13,319 nt of DNA from NCBI GenBank assembly GCA_021163705.1, contig JAGGTO010000021.1:1-13319 (forward strand). Reading direction: 5' to 3'. Below are positions 6,071 through 12,770 of the stretch, one piece after another. The notes under the pieces were generated by a model. That model was given only the letters and a program-made list of their open reading frames with translations, did no database searches and had not been told where the DNA came from. The position numbers and the translations under genes are program-made. Within the stretch, counting starts at the first letter, position 1. Every line of letters begins with the position of its first letter. The stretch comes from Thermoplasmata archaeon. GTDB lineage: Archaea > Thermoplasmatota > Thermoplasmata > Thermoplasmatales > Aciduliprofundaceae.

Positions 6071-7004
6071 TCTCATCTATGAGATGCCTGGCGGTTAGTC
6101 TCACACTTTCCTCACTGCTGTATTTTGGCTTCCATCCATAGCTCTTAATCTTCTCTATGGAAAGTAGCATTTTTGGCACATCCCCCTTCCATCCTCTCTT
6201 GCCACCTGTGAATCTGTATTTTACATTCTCAAGACCCATCTCTTCCACAACTATATCTGCAATTTTCTTCACATCGATCCAATCGTCACTTCCTATATTG
6301 AAGATTTCCACATCTTCTTTTCTGTGCTCATATCCATAAATTATTGCATCCACGCAGTCCTCTATATAAAGGTAAGATTTCTTCTGGGTTCCATCTCCCA
6401 GAATTTCTAGCTCTCGCGGATTATTTTTAAGCTTCATTATGAAATCGTATATCACACCATGGGTGCTTCTTGGCCCAACAATATTTGCAAATCTGTAAAT
6501 CACGGTATTCATTCCAAATGTATGTGCATATGCCATTATTAGCGATTCTGCAGCAAGCTTAGAAGCACCATAAAGAGAAATTGGAATAAGTGGTCCATAG
6601 TCCTCAGGGGTAGGTATCTTCTTTGCTTCCCCATAGACCGTGGAGGTGGAAGTGAAAACTATATCGGAGATATCGTTAAGTCTCATGGCCTCAAGGAGAT
6701 TGTGTGTTGCTATAACATTCTGCTCCAGATGAATCCTCGTATCCCTTGCCCCTATTTTAACATCGGGATTTGCGGCCACATGATAAACCAGATTAACATC
6801 CTTCATCTCTCTTTTGAGTGCCTCGAAATTCAGCAAATCATCTTTCACAAATTTGAAGTTCTCATTTCTCATATGATGCTCCAAGAACTCCAGTTTTCCA
6901 CTGCTCAGGTTATCGTAAACAATCACTTCATTACCTGAGGAGATGAGTCTATCAACTATGTGACTGCCTATGAATCCGGCACCTCCTGTAACAAGGATTC
7001 TCAT
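6060..7004 (-). CDS. NAD-dependent epimerase/dehydratase, UDP-glucose 4-epimerase-like
   Basis: Extended short-chain dehydrogenase, 314 aa, cytoplasmic. It probably interconverts or modifies a nucleotide sugar that feeds surface glycan synthesis. The Rossmann motif is TGGAGFIG (6-13, GxxGxxG). D31 in VYDNLSSG favours NAD over NADP. The active site is T/S in TSTSTVYG (about 118-125) with Y145 and K149 in SLYGASKLAAES. Length is normal for the GalE-type group. The substrate cannot be told from sequence; a uronic acid epimerase or a dehydratase remains possible. ATG 7004 overlaps the stop of the upstream membrane protein gene (ATGA) and is preceded by GGTGAGGA. It is the last gene of the flpA operon and converges on the second regulator gene. 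Surface glycoproteins nearby (archaellin, propeller protein) carry many sequons, which fits such a role. Confidence 0.85.
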   Translation of the reverse strand: MRILVTGGAGFIGSHIVDRLISSGNEVIVYDNLSSGKLEFLEHHMRNENFKFVKDDLLNFEALKREMKDVNLVYHVAANPDVKIGARDTRIHLEQNVIATHNLLEAMRLNDISDIVFTSTSTVYGEAKKIPTPEDYGPLIPISLYGASKLAAESLIMAYAHTFGMNTVIYRFANIVGPRSTHGVIYDFIMKLKNNPRELEILGDGTQKKSYLYIEDCVDAIIYGYEHRKEDVEIFNIGSDDWIDVKKIADIVVEEMGLENVKYRFTGGKRGWKGDVPKMLLSIEKIKSYGWKPKYSSEESVRLTARHLIDEIMR

Positions 7005-7654
7005 TCTTCCTCACCCTTTAGCCACTTGTATATTACCCCAATGACCACAATAAATATAATTATTCCTCCGAGAGCGAGAAAGCCGCCTTTTCCCAAGGTG
7101 AAAATTGCAAAATATGCGCCAACGGCGATGAACATGCATCCTACTATGGCACCCATAGCAATGGAGAATAAAACCTTGTATTTTTCTAGTCCAAGTATTC
7201 TTCCAATCACCGTGGCGGTCAGTCCTCCAGAGCCCTGAAATGGTATTGCAACAAAGGCTGCTAGACCCAGATACACAAATTTTCTCATTATTCTATGCTC
7301 TCTCCATTTTTTCTTCCCGATCTTTTCTATCCTGGAGATGTATGTTCCAATAAGTGGAATTTTCTTCACGAGTTCCCAGTTCCAGGAAACCCACCATGCC
7401 ACAAGTATATCCACTAGGGATATCAGTGCGGAGGCAATGAATATGCTGTCCATCCCATAGACATCCTTTAAAAGGTAAACGGCCGCAGGAACCATACTCT
7501 CTTTCCCGGCCGGGGGGATGAGATAGAGAACGAGTATGCCTCCCACACGATAAAAAATAGAAGATGGAAAGAGTATGTATAGGAGAAGAATATAAAGGGC
7601 AGCCACAAGAATTGGAAAGAGAAAATGATAGATTTCAACTATCCATTTTCTCAT
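7001..7654 (-). CDS. Small multi-drug export protein family membrane protein
   Basis: Integral membrane protein, 217 aa, with about five or six hydrophobic segments (roughly 10-30, 34-50, 70-92, 128-150, 155-182, 190-212). The sequence resembles the archaeal/bacterial 'small multi-drug export protein' family, with PPAGKES in an early loop, a basic cytoplasmic loop (RIEKIGKKKWREH) and AIPFQGSGGLTATVIGRILGL, which matches the family's conserved PF-G-G region. The export function is a family name rather than a demonstrated activity; the substrate is unknown. Its start overlaps the flpA stop and its stop overlaps the epimerase start, both by ATGA, so the three genes are probably translated from one mRNA. 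Confidence 0.7.
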   Translation of the reverse strand: MRKWIVEIYHFLFPILVAALYILLLYILFPSSIFYRVGGILVLYLIPPAGKESMVPAAVYLLKDVYGMDSIFIASALISLVDILVAWWVSWNWELVKKIPLIGTYISRIEKIGKKKWREHRIMRKFVYLGLAAFVAIPFQGSGGLTATVIGRILGLEKYKVLFSIAMGAIVGCMFIAVGAYFAIFTLGKGGFLALGGIIIFIVVIGVIYKWLKGEEE

Positions 7655-8286
7655 ATTCTCACCACGATTGCATAGTGATCTCTCTGATACCTTTTGAGGT
7701 TTATTATCTCAATGACATTCATGAATTCTTCAATTTTCTTTACCGTGGATTTCAATATTTCCTTGGGCCTTTTTCTTATATCAATTGTAGGAGTTTTTAG
7801 CATTAGATACCCGATTTTTGGCTTATAATACTCCATATTCTTCAGGAATATATCCACCTGGTCCCTCTGGGAAATATCCTGATACACAGTATCTGGATTA
7901 TCCACAAATATTTCGTATTCTTCGGGTTTTCGAGCATCGTTGAGTATAGGTATAATATTTTTTCTTCTCTCAGCAAGATTGATGAGGGAATGCATGGATA
8001 TGGGCGATATCTCCACAGCCCAAACAATATCCGCAATATCTGATATATGGCTAACAGTTGTTCCCGTGGCAGCTCCCAGATACAGGATTCTCGAATCTTT
8101 GAACTCAAAGCTTTCCAATCCAAGATGCATGGCCGCCGAGAGCTTGCTTCTGGAAGGATCCCATCTTCTGTATATTTTCCCTTTTTCCTCTATTATTTTC
8201 TCCCCGTAAACTGGAATGGGATCCTGGGATAGCGTATAATAATGGTGCCCATCGCTGTAAACCCCTGGATAACTGGATTCTCTCAT
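7651..8286 (-). CDS. flpA: Fibrillarin-like rRNA/tRNA 2'-O-methyltransferase
   Basis: Catalytic subunit of archaeal box C/D RNPs; it uses SAM to methylate ribose 2'-OH at sites selected by guide RNAs, together with Nop5 and L7Ae. From ATG 8286 the protein has 211 aa. Visible motifs are YPGVYSDG at the start, YRRWDPSRSKLSAA (about 39-52), the SAM site LYLGAATGTTVSHISD (68-83), NDARKP (116-121), D137 in YQDISQRDQ, K164 in LMLKTPTID and H204 in RDHYAIVV. D, K and H fit the family's catalytic residues. An in-frame TTG at 8325 would add 13 residues, but family proteins begin near YPGVY and a TATA box sits 23-34 nt upstream of ATG 8286. nop5, often adjacent to flpA in archaea, is not next to it here. 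First gene of a three-gene operon. Confidence 0.93.
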   Translation of the reverse strand: MRESSYPGVYSDGHHYYTLSQDPIPVYGEKIIEEKGKIYRRWDPSRSKLSAAMHLGLESFEFKDSRILYLGAATGTTVSHISDIADIVWAVEISPISMHSLINLAERRKNIIPILNDARKPEEYEIFVDNPDTVYQDISQRDQVDIFLKNMEYYKPKIGYLMLKTPTIDIRKRPKEILKSTVKKIEEFMNVIEIINLKRYQRDHYAIVVRI

Positions 8287-8308
8287 AAGAGGCAATATAC
8301 TGGAGGTG

Positions 8309-8320
8309 TATTTAATATTT
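8309..8320 (-). promoter_or_regulatory. Putative TATA box of the flpA operon
   Basis: The minus strand reads AAATATTAAATA, 23-34 nt upstream of ATG 8286. This spacing predicts a leaderless or nearly leaderless transcript and supports ATG over the upstream TTG. Confidence 0.5.
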
Positions 8321-8341
8321 CTCAAACTTAAGGCATCATAT

Positions 8342-8350
8342 TTTTATATT
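8342..8350 (+). promoter_or_regulatory. Putative TATA box of the thiD-nuclease operon
   Basis: TTTTATATT lies 20-28 nt upstream of ATG 8370, the distance expected for a leaderless archaeal mRNA. No Shine-Dalgarno sequence precedes the start. Confidence 0.5.
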
Positions 8351-8369
8351 TATCCGCATATCCATAATT

Positions 8370-9107
8370 ATGAATATTGTTCTATCTATAGGCGGTTTTG
8401 ATCCCACTGCGGGAGCGGGTGTTTTAAGAGATGTATTGACATTTCGCAAGATAGGCGTATATGGATTTGCCGTTATAACGGCGGTGACATTTCAGAATTT
8501 AAGCGGATTTTATGGTTTTCATGCATTGAGAGGCGAGGATGTGAAGAGGCAAATAGAGAATGTTATGGAGGAGAACAAAATAAGGTATGTTAAGGTAAGC
8601 ATGGTGGGAAATGGTGAGATATCCAGAATTCTTGAGGAGAAAATAGGGGAATATGGATGGTATGTGGTATTTGACCCACTTCTCTATGCAAAGAACGGTT
8701 ATCCTCTCAACAGGATGGAAGATATAGAGAGAATAATGAAGATTAGCAATGTTATAGTGCCCAATGTGCCCGAGGCCGAAATTCTTAGCGGAATGAAAAT
8801 AGAGAACTCGGAAGATGTTGTGGAGGCAGGATGGAAAATAAGGGAAAAGTATGGGGTGAAGGTTATAATAAAGGGGGGACATCTTGAGGGGGAGGATTAT
8901 TTATTTGGAGAGAAGCTTGTAAGAATGAAGATGAAACATCTAGGAAAAATTGTTCATGGAACAGGATGCGTTTATTCTTCTGCCCTGCTTGGTTATCTTG
9001 CCCATGGATATAGCTTAGAAAAGGCATTTAAGAGAGCGAGAGAATTTTTGCAGGGAGAGATCGAAAAAAGCTTAAAACTGGGTGGAGAGTATGAGGTGCT
9101 TCCATGA
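8370..9107 (+). CDS. thiD: Hydroxymethylpyrimidine/phosphomethylpyrimidine kinase-like protein
   Basis: Ribokinase-family kinase of thiamine synthesis, 245 aa. It would phosphorylate HMP and HMP-P to HMP-PP with ATP. Motifs along the chain are SIGGFDPTAGAG (6-17, family form SGSDPSGGAG), GFAVITAVTFQN (32-43), VFDPLL (100-105, family VxDPVM), VPNVPEAEIL (130-139), IKGGH (167-171) and the anion-hole/catalytic HGTGC (196-200). The second glycine-serine positions differ from the bacterial consensus, so the substrate could be a related alcohol. Unlike many archaeal ThiD proteins it lacks the C-terminal ThiN domain. No other thiamine gene is in the window. Its stop overlaps the next start (ATGA). 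Confidence 0.85.
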   Translation: MNIVLSIGGFDPTAGAGVLRDVLTFRKIGVYGFAVITAVTFQNLSGFYGFHALRGEDVKRQIENVMEENKIRYVKVSMVGNGEISRILEEKIGEYGWYVVFDPLLYAKNGYPLNRMEDIERIMKISNVIVPNVPEAEILSGMKIENSEDVVEAGWKIREKYGVKVIIKGGHLEGEDYLFGEKLVRMKMKHLGKIVHGTGCVYSSALLGYLAHGYSLEKAFKRAREFLQGEIEKSLKLGGEYEVLP

Positions 9108-9847
9108 GGCTCAGCTTCAGCAGATTTATGAGATATAAAACCTGTCCCCTCTGGTATTATTTTGAAATGACGCTCCCTGTGGAAGAGCCACCTTCAGCGG
9201 AGCTTCTCCTGGGAAAACTCATCCATACCTATTTTTATTCTCTTTTAAAATTTGAAGAGGAGAAAACTCCGGAGGCTGTGTGGAATGAGATAGAGAGCAG
9301 CGGAGAGCTTATGAGCTTCGAAAATATGAAAAAAGATTTTTCCTCCTTTGATGAGCTTCGAGATTATTACCACTCGCTAAGAGGCAAAATAATTCTTTTT
9401 GGTAGCAGGGAAGATTATATTAAAAAAATTGAGAATATGATGGATAATGCCAGAAAAATCTCTCACACATATAGGCACAGGGGGTACAGAAATGAAGTAT
9501 GGCTAAGTGAGAGCTACGGGGATCTGGAAATTGTTGGCATCATCGATCTCCTTGGTGATGGGGAATTTGTGGAGCTCAAAACTGGAGGGAAGAATGATAA
9601 TCACATAGAGCAATTGAAATTTTACAGCATGCTCTATTATCTCAACAGATACATTGCTCCTAAAGGTTATCTGGTTTATCTCTCCACGGGAGAAATTGAA
9701 GAGTATAGATTTTCAGTTAGAGAGCTGGAAAATATGTTTGAGGATGTAAAGAAGGTTGGAAGAAAAATAAGAAACAACATATTTCCAGCCAGAAAAGGTT
9801 CCCATTGTAACTACTGCCCATATAGGGGAATATGCGAATACCGATGA
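9104..9847 (+). CDS. PD-(D/E)XK superfamily nuclease with probable Fe-S cluster (Cas4/RecB-like)
   Basis: Predicted DNA nuclease, 247 aa. The core of the RecB-like PD-(D/E)XK fold is visible: GKLIH with H41, IIDLL with D148, ELK with E157 and K159, then the QLKFYSMLYY motif (Q170). C14 near the N-terminus and three C-terminal cysteines (C235, C238, C244 in CNYCPYRGIC) match the four-cysteine Fe-S clamp of Cas4 and AddB-type nucleases. All catalytic and cluster residues are present, so it should be active. No helicase, cas1/cas2 or CRISPR repeats are nearby, so a repair role is as likely as any defence role. Translationally coupled to thiD by ATGA, an association I cannot explain. The downstream gap of 63 bp holds the peptidase promoter. 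Confidence 0.85.
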   Translation: MRLSFSRFMRYKTCPLWYYFEMTLPVEEPPSAELLLGKLIHTYFYSLLKFEEEKTPEAVWNEIESSGELMSFENMKKDFSSFDELRDYYHSLRGKIILFGSREDYIKKIENMMDNARKISHTYRHRGYRNEVWLSESYGDLEIVGIIDLLGDGEFVELKTGGKNDNHIEQLKFYSMLYYLNRYIAPKGYLVYLSTGEIEEYRFSVRELENMFEDVKKVGRKIRNNIFPARKGSHCNYCPYRGICEYR

Positions 9848-9880
9848 AGATTCTCTTCTCCTGAAAATTGGAGGCTAAGA

Positions 9881-9890
9881 TTTTAATATT
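9881..9890 (+). promoter_or_regulatory. Putative TATA box of the prearchaellin peptidase gene
   Basis: TTTTAATATT lies 21-30 nt before ATG 9911, again predicting a leaderless transcript. Confidence 0.5.
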
Positions 9891-9910
9891 AACATCTAAT
9901 ATATTTCATC

Positions 9911-10765
9911 ATGCCCCTCCTGGATTTACTTCGATTTGTGGTAGCAGTGCCATTTTTCATCTATGCATCCTATTCCGATTTAAAGGAGAGAATGATAAGT
10001 ACCGCCGTATGGTTTTTCCTGGGCATATTTGCAGTTATATTCAATGTATATCAGTATCTCTCGCTCCTGGGCATAATTGCTCTTCTCCCCTCAATAATAA
10101 TTTTCTATGAGTGGTTTTTTGAGTGGGAGAATAAATTTGTGCCATTGGTACTTTACATAATTTCCTCAATACTTTTTTTCTATGCCCTTATTCTTTCCAT
10201 TCTTCACTGGGGTAAGGTACCAAATGTTGTCCCTCTTCTTCTCATTACCATCTTGATGGTGATTTTCCGAGTTCTTCATCATTTCCGGGTAATTAGAGGT
10301 AGAGCTGACGCGAGGGCCCTGATGACCATAGCCCTATTGCAACCAACATATCCCACATATTTGTTTTCCTCATTTCCCATATTCGTTCCAAGGTATGTAA
10401 AGATAGTACAGCTTGTTTTTCCATTCACATTTCTTGTGATTCTCTATGCGGGAATATTCTTTTTCATATTCCTTATCTCCCTCTTCATTTTTAATCTATT
10501 ACGGGGTGACTTTGGCTTTCCTGAGATGTTCATGGGTTATAGAATGCCTCTGGAGGAGGTGAATCGCCATCATGTTTGGCTGATGGAGAGGGTGATTGAT
10601 GGGGAACATGTGCTCTATCTATCTCCTTCAGAACACACCAAAAAAGATTTGGAATCACTTAAAAATATTGGGAGAAATAGGGTATGGGTACAGCCAAAGA
10701 TTCCCTTCATTGTATTTCTAACATTCGGATTGATATGCGCCTATTTAATTGGAAACTTCATTTGA
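9911..10765 (+). CDS. arlK: Prearchaellin/prepilin peptidase, GxHyD aspartic protease
   Basis: A24-family membrane aspartyl protease that removes the short basic leader from archaellins, and in PibD-type enzymes from pilin-like proteins too, at the inner face of the membrane. It has 284 aa with about six to seven hydrophobic segments. The two catalytic aspartates are visible: D23 in YASYSDLKERMIS and D133 in the GxHyD motif GRAD (130-133) followed by ARAL. A polar region at about 195-260 separates the main helices from a final helix (266-283). This makes it longer than the roughly 230-aa minimal FlaK, so it may be a broader PibD- or EppA-like enzyme. The archaellin at 1639-2232 is the obvious substrate although it is 8 kb away. 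Its last 21 bp overlap the convergent CBS gene. Confidence 0.85.
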   Translation: MPLLDLLRFVVAVPFFIYASYSDLKERMISTAVWFFLGIFAVIFNVYQYLSLLGIIALLPSIIIFYEWFFEWENKFVPLVLYIISSILFFYALILSILHWGKVPNVVPLLLITILMVIFRVLHHFRVIRGRADARALMTIALLQPTYPTYLFSSFPIFVPRYVKIVQLVFPFTFLVILYAGIFFFIFLISLFIFNLLRGDFGFPEMFMGYRMPLEEVNRHHVWLMERVIDGEHVLYLSPSEHTKKDLESLKNIGRNRVWVQPKIPFIVFLTFGLICAYLIGNFI

Positions 10766-11236
10766 TTTGCTCACAGCTCTTAGGAGATCCCTCCTGGTGA
10801 TAATCCCTATCACCCTTTTCTCCCCATCCACCACAGGAAGCCTGGATATATCCTTTTTCACGAGCAGATACAGAGCATCATATATATCGTCCTCCTCCTC
10901 CACATAATGAACATTTCTCTCCATTATCTCCCTCACCTTTATGGTGGAGATGCTCGAAAATATGTCTTTCTGTGATTCTACAGGTATGGTAAGAGGAATT
11001 GTTTCCATAAAATCGAAAGGTGTGGGAAATATGTAAATTCCAAAACTCTCCATCTTCTTTTTGATTATTTTTAAGATATCCTTTAGGGTTAGAATGCCCA
11101 CCAGCCTGTTTTGAGCATCCACTACAGGTGCACCATTTATATTATTTTTTACCATTATTTCTGCTGCCTCTTTTATGGACATCTCAGGTTTAAGAGTTAT
11201 CACCTCTCTCTTCATCGCATCCTTTACTTTCATCAT
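10745..11236 (-). CDS. Twin CBS-domain protein
   Basis: Stand-alone CBS pair (Bateman module), 163 aa, probably a cytoplasmic adenine-nucleotide sensor. CBS1 spans about 3-60 (VKDAMKREVITLKPEMSIKE, GAPVVDAQNRLVGILTLKDIL) and CBS2 about 100-157 (VREIMERNVHYVEEEDDIYD, RLPVVDGEKRVIGIITRRDLL). An insertion of about 35 residues rich in hydrophobic positions (MESFGIYIFPTPFDFMETIP) separates them and may form a dimer or ligand surface. No catalytic domain is fused. The start is ATG-ATG; the first overlaps the stop of the upstream gene (ATGA). Its partner is unknown; the coupled 128-aa protein is the best candidate. Confidence 0.88.
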   Translation of the reverse strand: MMKVKDAMKREVITLKPEMSIKEAAEIMVKNNINGAPVVDAQNRLVGILTLKDILKIIKKKMESFGIYIFPTPFDFMETIPLTIPVESQKDIFSSISTIKVREIMERNVHYVEEEDDIYDALYLLVKKDISRLPVVDGEKRVIGIITRRDLLRAVSKSNEVSN

Positions 11237-11619
11237 CTTCGCCTCTTCTTCATCTCATATAGTAGCATATCGTTCCACTCTACTCTATGCCTTATCCCAT
11301 TTCTTGCCAGAAAAGAGCTTATTTTCTCAGTCACAACCCTTATTTCATCGCTATAAACTCCCCTGTAGATGTAAAATTCACATCTATTCGTTAAAGGCAC
11401 CACGATCCTCATTTTACCCTCTCGATTGAAACCCTCTGGTTTTCTGTTATGTTTTAGATCTACAAGATTCTCTTCTATTATTACATCTATTACTTCGGGT
11501 TCATCTGAAAACTGTCTTGAATGCTGAAAGAATAACCGAAGAACATCTTCCCATATATCCGCCAGATCCTTCCACTCGGTGCCCTTCTCCATGATTATGT
11601 GACTATTCCATATTTTCAT
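11233..11619 (-). CDS. Conserved-looking hypothetical protein, coupled to CBS protein
   Basis: 128 aa, not recognised. No signal peptide or membrane helix is visible; it looks like a soluble alpha/beta protein with a very basic end (KKRRR). A central stretch (MRIVVPLTNRCEFYIYRGVY) may form strands, preceded by an acidic helix (WKDLADIWEDVLRLFF). The coding call rests on a clean ATG with a TATA box 22-30 nt upstream, the ATGA overlap with the CBS gene, and the absence of a better reading frame. It is divergent from tyrS across a 134-bp gap. The basic tail could bind nucleic acid, but that is a guess. Confidence 0.75.
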   Translation of the reverse strand: MKIWNSHIIMEKGTEWKDLADIWEDVLRLFFQHSRQFSDEPEVIDVIIEENLVDLKHNRKPEGFNREGKMRIVVPLTNRCEFYIYRGVYSDEIRVVTEKISSFLARNGIRHRVEWNDMLLYEMKKRRR

Positions 11620-11640
11620 ACTTCTAAATCCATAATCTGG

Positions 11641-11649
11641 TATAATAAA
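11641..11649 (-). promoter_or_regulatory. Putative TATA box of the 128-aa/CBS operon
   Basis: The minus strand reads ATTTATTATA-like sequence 22-30 nt upstream of ATG 11619, consistent with leaderless transcription. Confidence 0.45.
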
Positions 11650-11725
11650 TTAACGATTTTCAGGACCCAGAGAGAAGTTTGTCTTCTTGGCTCCATCTAT
11701 CATATTCATCCCGGGCTCACAATTA

Positions 11726-11733
11726 TTTTATAT
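11726..11733 (+). promoter_or_regulatory. Putative TATA box of tyrS
   Basis: TTTTATAT lies 21-28 nt upstream of ATG 11754. It supports this internal ATG as the start, because the in-frame upstream ATG at 11679 would lie before the promoter. Confidence 0.55.
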
Positions 11734-11753
11734 CATCAAGGTATCGCCTTTTT

Positions 11754-12770
11754 ATGCTTTCCTGGCAACTTATGCGCAATGTTGAGGAAGTGATAACGGC
11801 GGAAGAACTTGAAAATGTTCTGCAATTCTCCCCCAGGGGTTATGTTGGTCTGGAACCATCTGGAAGGGTACATCTCGGTACGGGACTCATAATAGGTGCC
11901 AAGGTTCGGGATCTAATGAATGAGGGAGTGGATATGATTGTTTTCCTTGCGGATTGGCATGCTTACATAAACGATAAATTTGGAGGAGATATTGAAAAGA
12001 TACATCTTGCTGGAGAGTACATGAAGGGTGTTTTTGGAGCATTGGATATTCATCCCCGGTATATATGGGCCGATGAACTTGTGAGCAAAAAGGAGTACTG
12101 GGAGAAGGTAATAAAGGTGGCAAAGAGAACCACACTTAAAAGGGCGAAGAGGGCGATGAGCATAATGGGACGCAAGGAGGATGAGGCAGAGCTTGATTCT
12201 TCCAAGATAATTTATCCATTTATGCAGGTCTCCGATATATTCGATATGGATCTTGACATAGCTCTCGGGGGTATGGATCAGAGACATGCCCATATGCTCG
12301 CGAGAGATGTTGCTGAAAAACTCGGATATAAGAAACCCGTGGCAATTCATACAGTACTTCTTGCAAGTCTCCGTGGCTCAGGAAGAATGGATCCCATTGA
12401 AGCGAAGATGAGCAAGAGCAAGGAAGGGAGCGCCATATTTGTTGAGGATAGTGAGGAGAATATAAGGAAAAAGATGAAGAAGGCCTACTGTCCACCTGAG
12501 GCTCAGGGAAATCCAGTGCTTCAGATTGTGAAGCACATAATTTTCGCATATTACACGAAGAAATTCACCGTGCCAAGAGATGAGAAATGGGGAGGAGATA
12601 TGTATTTTGACTCCTACGAATCTCTTGAGGAAGCTTATTTGAAAGGTGAGTTACATCCCATGGATTTGAAGAATGCGGTGGCTGAAGAGCTTATAAGAAT
12701 TCTCAAGCCAGTGAGAGAGTATGTGGAGAAGAACGATGATATACCCCGTGCTCTGGGGTGGAAAAAATGA
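11754..12770 (+). CDS. tyrS: Tyrosyl-tRNA synthetase, archaeal type
   Basis: Class I aminoacyl-tRNA synthetase charging tRNA-Tyr, 338 aa from ATG 11754, close to the compact archaeal length. The start of the family domain RNVEEVITAEEL appears right after the N-terminus. The HIGH-type motif is PSGRVHLGT (35-43), where the last histidine is threonine. Tyrosine-site residues fit the archaeal enzyme: YPFMQVSD and GGMDQR. The KMSKS loop is AKMSKSKEGS. KKAYCPPEAQGNP and LHPMDLKNAVAEELI are typical C-terminal signatures. A longer reading from ATG 11679 adds 25 residues with no family match and starts before the promoter. It overlaps the next gene by ATGA. TrpRS was considered, but the tyrosine-site and C-terminal motifs favour TyrRS. 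Confidence 0.93.
   Translation: MLSWQLMRNVEEVITAEELENVLQFSPRGYVGLEPSGRVHLGTGLIIGAKVRDLMNEGVDMIVFLADWHAYINDKFGGDIEKIHLAGEYMKGVFGALDIHPRYIWADELVSKKEYWEKVIKVAKRTTLKRAKRAMSIMGRKEDEAELDSSKIIYPFMQVSDIFDMDLDIALGGMDQRHAHMLARDVAEKLGYKKPVAIHTVLLASLRGSGRMDPIEAKMSKSKEGSAIFVEDSEENIRKKMKKAYCPPEAQGNPVLQIVKHIIFAYYTKKFTVPRDEKWGGDMYFDSYESLEEAYLKGELHPMDLKNAVAEELIRILKPVREYVEKNDDIPRALGWKK

Noticed and set aside
8499..8882. 127-codon minus-strand frame opposite thiD
   Set aside because: It is antisense to a gene with clear ThiD motifs and rich in His/Tyr/Ile without any motif of its own.
9104..9847. Cas4 of a CRISPR system
   Set aside because: The nuclease and cysteine pattern fit Cas4-like proteins generally, but no cas1, cas2 or repeat-spacer array is present.
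11679..11753. 25-residue N-terminal extension of TyrRS
   Set aside because: It would begin before the TATA box, and its sequence has no match to the family N-terminus.
11620..11753. Possible tRNA or small RNA gene in the 134-bp divergent gap
   Set aside because: No cloverleaf or stable stem was found; the gap is explained by two back-to-back promoters.
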